Origin: Qipengyuania flava
Lineage (GTDB): Bacteria; Pseudomonadota; Alphaproteobacteria; Sphingomonadales; Sphingomonadaceae
DNA: 64,000 nucleotides
Direction: 5' to 3'
Assembly: GCF_011762005.1 (NCBI RefSeq)
Contig: NZ_JAASQU010000002.1
Coordinates: 124,001 to 188,000, forward strand
Each line of letters starts with the position of its first letter. Position 1 is the stretch's first letter. The notes beneath the pieces are model-generated. The model was not told the DNA's origin. It made no database searches and was given only the letters and a program-made list of their open reading frames with translations. Positions 56,581-64,000 of this stretch are shown here, piece after piece. The position numbers and the translations under genes were made by a program.

Positions 56581-59500
56581 ATGGCACGCTTTTTCATCGA
56601 CCGTCCCATCTTCGCCTGGGTCGTTTCGCTCGGCATTCTCCTGTCCGGTTTCATCGCCTTGCGCGCGCTCCCGATCGAGCAGTATCCCGAAGTCGCCCCC
56701 CCTTCGCTGGCGATCAACGTTGTCTATCCGGGCGCAGATGCCGAAACGCTCGAGCAGAACGTCACGCAGGTCATCGAGCAGCAGCTCAACGGGGTAGAGG
56801 GGTTCCTCTACATGTCCTCGTCGAGCCTATCGAACGGCACTGCCTCGATCACGCTGACCTTCGAGGCAGGGACCGACATCGACATCGCCCAGACCGAGGT
56901 ACAGAACCGGCTGAGCACCGTCGAAGCGCGTCTGCCCGAGGAAGTACGCCGCCAAGGCATCACCGTTCGGCAGGCGAACGCGGGCTTCCTGCTCATCGTC
57001 GCACTGACATCCGAAACCGGCGCGCTCGACTCGACCGATCTGGGCAACATCGCCTCGACGCAGGTCATCGACGAACTGCGCCGCGTGACCGGGGTCGGCG
57101 ATGTCACCTTGTTCGGCTCCGAATACGCGATGCGTATCTGGCTCGATCCGGACAAGCTCGCGTCCTACAACCTCTCGCCCAGCGCGGTCGTCGCCGCGAT
57201 CCGTGAACAGAATGCACAGACGGCCGGCGGTTCGCTCGGGGCCCTTCCCCTCCAGGAAGGACAGCAGATCACCGCGACCATCACCACCGAGAACCGCTTC
57301 GAAACCGAAGACGAGTTCCGCCGCATCATCCTGCGCGCCGACGCGGGCGGTGCCAGCGTCAGGCTGGGCAACGTCGCGCGGGTGGAAATCGGTGCGCAGA
57401 CCTATGCGACTTCGACCACGCTCGACGGGCAGCCCATGGCGGGCATGGCGGTCCAGCTCGCCACCGGCGCCAATGCACTGGCTACCGCCGAAGGCGTGAA
57501 GCAACGCATGGAAGAGCTCGGTGCCGGCTTGCCGCAGGACGTCGCTTGGTCAATCCCCTACGACACGACCCCCTTCGTGGAGGTCTCGGTCGAGGAAGTC
57601 GTCAAGACGCTGGTCGAAGCCATGGTGCTTGTTTTCCTCGTCATGTTCCTCTTTCTCCAGAACTGGCGCGCGACGCTGATCCCGACACTCGTAGTCCCGA
57701 TCGCGCTGGCGGGCGCATGTCTCGGTCTGTGGCTGTTCGGCTTCTCGATCAACGTGCTTTCGCTATTCGGCATGGTGCTGGCGATCGGCATTCTGGTCGA
57801 TGACGCCATCGTGGTGATCGAGAACGTCGAGCGCATCATGCGCGAGGAAGGGCTTGGCCCGCTCGCCGCGACACGCAAGGCGATGGATCAGATCACCGGG
57901 GCGATCATCGGCATAACCCTGGTGCTCATCGCGGTCTTCGTACCGATGGCGTTCTTCCCCGGATCGACCGGTGGCATCTACCGCCAGTTCTCCGTCACTC
58001 TCGCGATTTCGATCTTCTTCTCGGCCGTGCTCGCGCTGTCGCTGACACCAGCGCTCTGCGCGACTTTCCTGCGCGCGCAGGACGTGCAGGACCATGACGG
58101 CGACGCAGACAGCGAGCCGGACGAGACCCCGCTGCCCGAAGGCTGGCGCGGAAAGGTCGAACTGGCGCGGCGCAAGGGCACCGTATTCTTCAACCGCTTC
58201 AACCAGTGGTTCGCGCGGATGACGGAGAAATACGGGCGCACGAACGAGAAAATCCTCGCCAGGCCGATGCGAGGACTGGCGGTCTTCCTGTTGCTCGGTG
58301 CGATTACCGGACTGCTGTTTGCCCGCCTGCCCGGCGGGTTCCTGCCGACCGAGGACCAGGGCTATGTAATCACCGTCGTTCAGTCGCCTGCAGGATCGAC
58401 GCAAGAGCGGCTCGACGAGGCGATCGAACCCGTCGAAGGGTTCTGGCAATCGCGCCAGGAAGTCGAACGCGTAGTCGTGGTGCGCGGCTTCAGTTTCTTC
58501 GGTCAGGGCCAGAACAATGCGATCATGTTCACCCCGCTGACCGATTGGAGCGAACGCGGCGCGGCGGAAAGTTCCGCCGAGGCGCTGGTAGGACAGGCGA
58601 TGGGCACGTTCATGGGGCTCGACAATGCGCTGGCATTCGCGATCCAGCCGCCCGCGATCCAGTCGCTGGGCCAAGCCAGCGGGTTCACCATGAAACTGCA
58701 GGATCGCGGCGGCGTGGGCCGTGAAGCGTTGACCGATGCGCGCAACCAGTTGCTTGGGATGGCATCGCAAAGCCCGCTGCTTGCCAACATCCGACCCGAA
58801 GACCAGCCCCCTGCGCCGCAGTTGCATGTCGAGGTCGATCGCGTCCAGGCGCGCGCGATGGGTCTGTCGATGACCGACGTGAACAACGCTCTGTCGATCA
58901 ACTTCGGTTCGGCCTACGCCAACGATTTCAACCGTCAGGGCCGCGTCCTGCAGGTACTGGTGCAGGCGGATGCTCCACACCGGATGGAACCTGAAGACGT
59001 GCTGTCGCTGCGTATTCCGAACGATCAGGGCGCGCTTGTTCCCTTCAGTTCCTTCGCGACCGCCGAATGGACCGCAGGCCCGCCGAGCCTCGGCCGCTAC
59101 AATGGCTATCCGGCCATGACCGTTTCGGGGACTGCGGCCCCCGGCGAATCCTCCGGCGCCGCACTGGACGAAATGGAACGTATTGCCAGTCAGTTGCCTG
59201 ACGGTATCGGCTTCGAATGGACCGGCATCAGCTATGAAGAGAAGCAGGCGGGCGGCCAGATCGGCCTGCTGCTGGGCTTGTCGGTGGTGATCGTTTTCCT
59301 CGTCCTGGCAGCTTTGTACGAAAGCTGGTCGGTGCCTTTCTCGGTGTTGCTGATCGTCCCGATGGGTGTGCTGGGCGCGGTGATCTTCACCATGCTGCGC
59401 GGATTGTCCGCGGACATTTATTTCAATGTCGGCCTTATCACGATCATCGGTCTGGCGGCGAAGAACGCGATTCTTATCGTCGAATTCGCCATCGAAGAAG

Positions 59501-59790
59501 AAGCCGAAGGCAAGAGCCCGCTGGAGGCCGTCAAGGCAGCCGCGCGCCTGCGCCTGCGCCCGATCATCATGACCTCGCTGGCCTTCATTCTCGGCATGGT
59601 GCCGCTGGTGCTTTCCTCGGGTGCTGGCGCAGCCAGCCGGATCGCGGTGGGTACCGGCGTGATGGGCGGAATGATCGCGGCCACCGCGATCGGTATCTTC
59701 GTCATCCCGCTGCTCTATCTGCTGGTGCGCACCAAGCTCGGCGGTCGCAAGCCCACCCCGCCTGCCGAACCCGAAGGAGACATTGCATGA
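56581..59790 (+). CDS. RND efflux inner-membrane permease (HAE1 family)
   Basis: 1069 residues with 12 helices and two large periplasmic loops, the normal length. Begins MARFFIDRPIFAWVVSL. Proton-relay residues are seen in ILVDDAIVVIENV (Asp pair of helix 4) and GLAAKNAILIVEFA (Lys of helix 10). Drug/proton antiporter of the AcrB type; range of substrates cannot be inferred. Overlaps the outer-membrane factor by four bases. Confidence 0.97.
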   Translation: MARFFIDRPIFAWVVSLGILLSGFIALRALPIEQYPEVAPPSLAINVVYPGADAETLEQNVTQVIEQQLNGVEGFLYMSSSSLSNGTASITLTFEAGTDIDIAQTEVQNRLSTVEARLPEEVRRQGITVRQANAGFLLIVALTSETGALDSTDLGNIASTQVIDELRRVTGVGDVTLFGSEYAMRIWLDPDKLASYNLSPSAVVAAIREQNAQTAGGSLGALPLQEGQQITATITTENRFETEDEFRRIILRADAGGASVRLGNVARVEIGAQTYATSTTLDGQPMAGMAVQLATGANALATAEGVKQRMEELGAGLPQDVAWSIPYDTTPFVEVSVEEVVKTLVEAMVLVFLVMFLFLQNWRATLIPTLVVPIALAGACLGLWLFGFSINVLSLFGMVLAIGILVDDAIVVIENVERIMREEGLGPLAATRKAMDQITGAIIGITLVLIAVFVPMAFFPGSTGGIYRQFSVTLAISIFFSAVLALSLTPALCATFLRAQDVQDHDGDADSEPDETPLPEGWRGKVELARRKGTVFFNRFNQWFARMTEKYGRTNEKILARPMRGLAVFLLLGAITGLLFARLPGGFLPTEDQGYVITVVQSPAGSTQERLDEAIEPVEGFWQSRQEVERVVVVRGFSFFGQGQNNAIMFTPLTDWSERGAAESSAEALVGQAMGTFMGLDNALAFAIQPPAIQSLGQASGFTMKLQDRGGVGREALTDARNQLLGMASQSPLLANIRPEDQPPAPQLHVEVDRVQARAMGLSMTDVNNALSINFGSAYANDFNRQGRVLQVLVQADAPHRMEPEDVLSLRIPNDQGALVPFSSFATAEWTAGPPSLGRYNGYPAMTVSGTAAPGESSGAALDEMERIASQLPDGIGFEWTGISYEEKQAGGQIGLLLGLSVVIVFLVLAALYESWSVPFSVLLIVPMGVLGAVIFTMLRGLSADIYFNVGLITIIGLAAKNAILIVEFAIEEEAEGKSPLEAVKAAARLRLRPIIMTSLAFILGMVPLVLSSGAGAASRIAVGTGVMGGMIAATAIGIFVIPLLYLLVRTKLGGRKPTPPAEPEGDIA

Positions 59791-61190
59791 AGCGCCTCAC
59801 CAGTGTGAGCCTGCTTGCGCTCGCCCTTGCCGGCTGCGTCAACATGGCACCCGATCATACCCGGCCCGCGCTGGCGAGCGCTGCCGCCTACGACCCCGCC
59901 TTCGCCCCCGATGGCACGGTGACCGCAGCCACGCTTTCCTATGGCGACTGGTTTACCGATCCCCGGTTGGTCGCGTTGCTGGACACCGCCGTTGCCAACA
60001 ACCGCGATCTGATGGCCGCCACCGCACGGATCGAGCAGGCCCGCGCGCAATACCGCATTCAGGACAGCCGTCGCCTGCCCACTGCCGTGGCCAGCGCGGC
60101 GGCCAGCCGCACGCGGACGCCGCTTGGCATTCTCGACAGCGAAGCGGCGGGCGCGGTGACCACCGACAGGTTCGACGTCGGCGTCGGCGTCACCTCGTTC
60201 GAGCTCGATTTCTGGGGCCGCGTCGCCAATCTTTCGGATGCCGCGCGAGCGCAATACCTCGCCACCGAAGCGAACCAGCGGGCCTTCTATCTCTCGCTGA
60301 TCGCCGATGTGGCTTCGACATATTTCGAACTGCGCGAGACCGAGGCGCAGATCGATCTGGCGCAGGCGACGCTGGACAGCCGTCGCGAAGGGCTGCGGAT
60401 CGCACAATTGCGGCTCGATGCGGGCGTGACCTCGGCATTACCCTATCGCCAGGCGGAAACGCTGCTGACCTCGGCCGAGCAGCAACTCGCAGCGCAGCAA
60501 CTGGCTCAGGCGCAATTGCGCAACCAGTTGGCGGTGCTGGTCGGAGGAAGCATACCGACCGATCTGCCCGGGGCCATGTCGCTTCAATCGCAGGGCAATG
60601 CCATGGTTCTCGACGCCGGCACGCCTTCCGAACTGCTGCTGGTGCGCCCCGACCTCGTCGCAGCCGAAGAACAGTTGCGTGCTGCCCGCGCCAATATCGG
60701 CGCTGCGCGCGCTGCCTTTTTCCCGACGATTTCGCTGACCGGCAGCGCGGGCTTTGCATCGAGCGACCTTGGCGATCTGTTCGGGTCGGATGGCGCCACC
60801 TGGTCTTTTGGACCGACCATTTCGCTGCCCATCTTCGACTGGGGCGCGCGCGAGGCCGATCTGGACCTCGCCAAGGCGCGCGAAGTCGAACAGGTCGCGC
60901 TTTACGAGAAAGCGGTCCAGACCGCCTTTCGCGAGGTGTCCGACGGGCTTGCCGGTCGGCGCTGGCTGGCCCAGCAGGTTGCCGCACAGGAACAGGGCGT
61001 GGCGGCACAGGAACGCATCGCGCGCCTTGCACGATTGCGCTACCGCGAAGGCGTGGCGGATTATCTCGAAGTGCTGGATGCCGAGCGAAACCTGTTTTCT
61101 GCACAGCAGCAATTGCTCGCCACCCAGCGCGCCTATCTGCAAAACGGGGCCACGCTGTTCGTTGCCCTCGGGGGCGGCCTCGCGCGATAG
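59787..61190 (+). CDS. RND efflux outer-membrane lipoprotein (NodT/OprM-type)
   Basis: 467 residues. Lipobox ALAGC then VNMAPDHTRPA. Two halves, each with ...ARIEQARAQYRIQDSRRLP and ...RAARANIGAARAAFFPTIS, forming the TolC-like channel. Third component of the TetR-controlled set. Confidence 0.95.
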   Translation: MKRLTSVSLLALALAGCVNMAPDHTRPALASAAAYDPAFAPDGTVTAATLSYGDWFTDPRLVALLDTAVANNRDLMAATARIEQARAQYRIQDSRRLPTAVASAAASRTRTPLGILDSEAAGAVTTDRFDVGVGVTSFELDFWGRVANLSDAARAQYLATEANQRAFYLSLIADVASTYFELRETEAQIDLAQATLDSRREGLRIAQLRLDAGVTSALPYRQAETLLTSAEQQLAAQQLAQAQLRNQLAVLVGGSIPTDLPGAMSLQSQGNAMVLDAGTPSELLLVRPDLVAAEEQLRAARANIGAARAAFFPTISLTGSAGFASSDLGDLFGSDGATWSFGPTISLPIFDWGAREADLDLAKAREVEQVALYEKAVQTAFREVSDGLAGRRWLAQQVAAQEQGVAAQERIARLARLRYREGVADYLEVLDAERNLFSAQQQLLATQRAYLQNGATLFVALGGGLAR

Positions 61191-61270
61191 GACTAGGCGT
61201 CGATTGTCTTCGAAAGGACCGCGAAAGCATCCCGTCCGCCTGCCGAAAATCTTGACCTTGCCGCGCAGGA

Positions 61271-61288
61271 TAGTCACCGAACAGTCAC
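61271..61288 (+). promoter_or_regulatory. PhoB-box-like direct repeat upstream of phoX-type gene
   Basis: TAGTCAC-CGAA-CAGTCAC: two 7-base repeats with a 4-base spacer, the spacing of the Pho box (CTGTCAT-N4-CTGTCAC), 23 bases upstream of the phosphatase start. The second repeat matches consensus at six of seven positions and the first at four. The fit with a phosphatase gene downstream supports it. Confidence 0.55.
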
Positions 61289-61311
61289 ACCCTTCGGCAA
61301 TGGGATATGAC

Positions 61312-62640
61312 ATGACAATCGACCGGCGACACTTCCTCGGCGCGACCGGCGCCGCATTCTCTGGCTTGCTGCTGAGCGGCTGTGCAGGACGCATGGCCAC
61401 ACAAGGCGCTACGGCAGCCGCGCCGTTCGAAGGGTATGGCCCGCTGGTCGCGGATCCGAACGGCCTGCTCGATCTGCCACGCGGCTTCAGCTACCGGCTG
61501 TTGTCCAGCCTTGGTGACACGATGGCCGATGGCGGCACCGTGCCCGACAAGGCCGACGGCATGGGCTGCCTGCCGCTGGACGAGAATGAGATCGTCCTGA
61601 TCCGCAACCACGAACTGATCCCGACCGACGATGCCGGTGGCGATCTGGCAAGCGGTTTCGGGCGGCGCGACGGTGCGATCGTACCAGGTGGCACCACCAA
61701 TCTGGTGCTCGATGCGACAACGCTCGCACCCAAGCGCGAATTTCGCACGCTCGCCGGCACCATCCGCAATTGCTCGGGAGGGATCACGCCGTGGGGCAGC
61801 TGGCTGACTTGCGAGGAGGCACCGACCGGCCCCGGCCAACGCTACGGAGACGGGCTGGAACGCAACCACGGCTGGGTATTCGAAGTCCCCGCCGCCGCCA
61901 ACGGGCTGGTCGATGCGGTACCGCTCACCGCTATGGGGCGCTTCAACCACGAGGCCGCCTGCGTCGACCCGGCGACCGGCATCGTCTATCTTACCGAAGA
62001 CCGCGACGACAGCGTACTCTACCGCTTCCTGCCCGACACGCCCGGCCGTCTTGCCGATGGCGGGCGCCTGCAGGCCATGATGATCGACGGTCTTGCCGAT
62101 ACGCGCAACTGGACCGGCCCCGACATGGCCACGGGGACGAGTCATACGGTCCGCTGGATCGACTGCACCGACGTCGAGGCACCACAGGACGACTTGCGTC
62201 TCCGTGCGGCCGCAGATGGTGCGGCACTGATTGCGCGTGGCGAAGGCATCCACACGGGCACCGACGAAGTCTTCATCTGCTCGACCAGCGGCGGCCAGCG
62301 CAAGCTGGGGCAGATATTCCGTCTCGTCCCGGGGCGCGGCGCGCGCGCCGATACGATCGAGCTGTTCTTCGAAAGCGAAAGCGAAGACCAGTTCAATTAC
62401 GGCGACAACCTCACCGTGGGTCCCAATGGCCACCTGATCGTGTGCGAAGATCAATATACCGACGTGGTGGACAACCATCTCCGCGGGATCACACCCGATG
62501 GACGGGCCTATGCCTTTGCTCGCCTGCGTCTCCAGACCGAACTCGCGGGCGGGTGCTTCTCACCCGACGGCAAATGGTTCTTCGTCAACGCCTATTCGCC
62601 CACACGCACGCTCGCCATTACCGGCCCCTGGGCCGCCTGA
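61312..62640 (+). CDS. PhoX/DUF839-type alkaline phosphatase, Tat-exported lipoprotein
   Basis: 442 residues from the ATG at 61312 (an ATG four codons upstream is possible). The N-terminus has a twin-arginine motif RRHFLG and a lipobox LLLSGC, so it should be exported folded and anchored. PhoX-type beta-propeller motifs include LIRNHEL, GRFNHEAACVD, YLTEDRDDSVLYRF and NLTVGPNGHLIVCEDQ. PhoX enzymes use calcium and iron and release phosphate from organic esters under phosphate starvation. Catalytic-site residues were not individually verified. Confidence 0.88.
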   Translation: MTIDRRHFLGATGAAFSGLLLSGCAGRMATQGATAAAPFEGYGPLVADPNGLLDLPRGFSYRLLSSLGDTMADGGTVPDKADGMGCLPLDENEIVLIRNHELIPTDDAGGDLASGFGRRDGAIVPGGTTNLVLDATTLAPKREFRTLAGTIRNCSGGITPWGSWLTCEEAPTGPGQRYGDGLERNHGWVFEVPAAANGLVDAVPLTAMGRFNHEAACVDPATGIVYLTEDRDDSVLYRFLPDTPGRLADGGRLQAMMIDGLADTRNWTGPDMATGTSHTVRWIDCTDVEAPQDDLRLRAAADGAALIARGEGIHTGTDEVFICSTSGGQRKLGQIFRLVPGRGARADTIELFFESESEDQFNYGDNLTVGPNGHLIVCEDQYTDVVDNHLRGITPDGRAYAFARLRLQTELAGGCFSPDGKWFFVNAYSPTRTLAITGPWAA

Positions 62641-62707
62641 CGCGCTGCGTGTCCTCGCCGTCTCCGGGGACAGAACAGCGATACGGCGGGGTCGGCCTGA
62701 CGGTGCA

Positions 62708-62722
62708 GTCTCGCTTTGAGAC
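62708..62722. terminator. Hairpin downstream of phoX-type gene
   Basis: GTCTC-GCTTT-GAGAC, perfect 5-bp stem in the 207-base gap before the diguanylate cyclase. No T tract. Rest of the gap holds only a weak palindrome described separately. Confidence 0.3.
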
Positions 62723-62778
62723 CTGACCACTGTCGTCCGGCCACTGGCCGTGCCCATATTTCCCGAGGCGATTTACAT

Positions 62779-62796
62779 GGTTAGGGCATCTTAACC
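62779..62796. promoter_or_regulatory. GGTTA/TAACC palindrome upstream of the diguanylate cyclase
   Basis: GGTTA-GGGCATCT-TAACC, 52 bases upstream of the start. It resembles a CtrA recognition pair (TTAA-N7-TTAA) but matches only the right half fully, so the assignment is tentative. Confidence 0.25.
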
Positions 62797-62847
62797 TGTC
62801 ACCACTATCGACCGCCGCGGGAACAAGATGGGGGCAGGGAACGGCCG

Positions 62848-64000
62848 ATGACCGCGGCGTTCATACTCGGGATCAACATGTTCATCGCCGCGCTGTTCGG
62901 CGTGGCGTTTGCCGTGGTCGCGCGTTCCAACCCGGTGGCACGCGGTGCTGGCTGGCTCGCGAGCGCCTATGCGCTGGGAGTGGCCGACGTCACACTCGAA
63001 TTCCTGCTGCCCTGGTCGGCGCACCCCACGACGATCGGTTTCGTCATCTTCTATATCTACCTCGCGGCGCTGACGTGTGGGATGATCGGCGTGTCGAAGC
63101 ATTATCGCGCGCCGCTGCCAACCGCGCCGATCGCTTCGATCTGGGTGCTTGCCGCGCTTCTTACCCCCGCGATGCTCGTCCTGCCCTATGGATCGGCCGC
63201 GCGCACGCTGCTCTACCACATTCCTTATTTCGCAATGCAGATGCTGATGACCTGGATCGTGATCCGGTCGCAGCGACGCATGCTGCTCGACCGGCTGCTG
63301 GTGTTCGTTAGTTCGGTCGCTGCGCTCACCTACATGATCAAGCCGCTCGTGGCATGGCGCATGGGCATCGCGGATGCGCCGCAACACTATCTGGCCTCGC
63401 ATTACGCCGCGATCTCGCAGAGCATGGGGTCGGTGATCCTGATCGCGCTCGCGCTGGTCCTGCTGCTGGTGATGATGCGCGACATGACGATCGAAATGGT
63501 CGCCCGTTCGGAAACCGATCCCTTATCGGGCCTGCGCAACCGGCGCGGCTTCGAAGTGCATGGTGATGCAATGGTGGCGACCGCCCTGCGCCGCGCCAGG
63601 CCGCTGACACTGGTCACCGTCGACATCGACCGTTTCAAGGCGATCAACGACCGTCACGGCCATGCGATAGGCGATCAGGTGATCATAGCGCTTGCCCGGC
63701 TGCTTTCCGACGCCACCGGAGAGAAGGACCTCGTGGCACGCCTCGGCGGGGAGGAATTCGCGCTGATCCTTGCCAATCAGAATATCGAGCAAGCGGCGCG
63801 AACAGCCGAGATCCTGCGTCAGCGGGTACGGGCCGAACTGTCCGCAGCGATCGGACACGAGCAAGAGGTGTCGGCTTCGTTCGGGCTTGCGCAGCTGGCC
63901 CCGGGCGAAGCCCTGTCCGATCTCGCCCGCCGCTCCGATCTTGCGCTCTACGAGGCGAAGAACACCGGCCGCGACAAGGTCTCGCTGGCCCCCGTCGACA
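62848..64000 (+). CDS. Membrane-bound diguanylate cyclase, 3' end beyond window
   Basis: 384 codons are visible and no stop occurs before the window edge. The start ATG at 62848 has AGGGA about eight bases upstream. Seven predicted membrane helices lie in about 1-210; then a GGDEF domain from about 220, with the active-site motif GGEEF at 300-304, substrate and metal residues in TLVTVDIDRFKAIND and TDPLSGLRNRRGF. It makes cyclic di-GMP from two GTP. The product-inhibition I-site reads GEKD instead of RxxD (positions 291-294), so feedback inhibition is probably absent. The membrane part is an unknown sensor. Confidence 0.9.
   Translation, partial: MTAAFILGINMFIAALFGVAFAVVARSNPVARGAGWLASAYALGVADVTLEFLLPWSAHPTTIGFVIFYIYLAALTCGMIGVSKHYRAPLPTAPIASIWVLAALLTPAMLVLPYGSAARTLLYHIPYFAMQMLMTWIVIRSQRRMLLDRLLVFVSSVAALTYMIKPLVAWRMGIADAPQHYLASHYAAISQSMGSVILIALALVLLLVMMRDMTIEMVARSETDPLSGLRNRRGFEVHGDAMVATALRRARPLTLVTVDIDRFKAINDRHGHAIGDQVIIALARLLSDATGEKDLVARLGGEEFALILANQNIEQAARTAEILRQRVRAELSAAIGHEQEVSASFGLAQLAPGEALSDLARRSDLALYEAKNTGRDKVSLAPVD

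Noticed and set aside
59783-61255. 490-codon frame on the same strand within the outer-membrane efflux gene
   Set aside because: Arg-rich frame-shifted shadow of the NodT-type lipoprotein.

Overview
The window is GC-rich, densely packed bacterial chromosome from an alphaproteobacterium, most likely a sphingomonad of the Erythrobacteraceae type. That placement is inferred from gene content and codon style (split methionine synthase, CHASE2 cyclase beside a FecR-like protein, lipoprotein RND efflux set); no rRNA or marker gene is present to prove it. Genes are packed into head-to-tail operons with ATGA, GTGA or TGATG overlaps. I see no tRNA, rRNA, CRISPR, insertion sequence or prophage.

Layout. 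2-313: 3' end of a CpdA-like phosphoesterase. 384-12637 (minus): a CHASE2 adenylate/guanylate cyclase, a FecR-like secreted protein, then four tightly overlapping genes for a pentaheme c554-type cytochrome, a lipoprotein with two GlcG/HbpS domains, an outer-membrane beta-barrel and a decaheme cytochrome fused to an LVIVD propeller. This resembles a porin-cytochrome electron conduit of a kind I cannot match to Mtr, Pio or Uet, and it is the best candidate for an undescribed system. 12727-17553 (minus): tandem glycine riboswitch and gcvT-gcvH-gcvPA-gcvPB. 17621-23718 (minus): methionine/folate operon (ArsR-methyltransferase fusion, metF, two metH halves with a GNAT gene between them) with an operator-like palindrome.

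23817-30972: a catalytically degenerate GH3 protein, moaA, the arsenic operon arsR-arsC-acr3-arsH, a DUF1499 protein and a CDP-alcohol phosphatidyltransferase. 31019-36081 (minus): CNT nucleoside transporter, DoxX protein, a VTT/mercuric-reductase-like fusion and an NDH-2-like flavoprotein. 36287-38346 (plus): a four-gene cassette with a GntA-like (YqcI/YcgG) N-hydroxylase and a DUF1989 protein. 38343-46055: two paralogous Crp/Fnr regulators, a sulfotransferase and four glycosyltransferases including a sucrose-phosphate synthase/phosphatase fusion.

46184-51257 (minus): PaoABC-like molybdenum hydroxylase with XdhC and MocA maturation factors; the MoCo pathway links it to moaA at 25881. 51323-54680 (minus): Ku and LigD for non-homologous end joining. 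54747-61190: TetR regulator and a divergent RND efflux system. 61312-62640: PhoX-type phosphatase with a PhoB-box-like direct repeat. 62848-end: a membrane diguanylate cyclase cut by the window edge.
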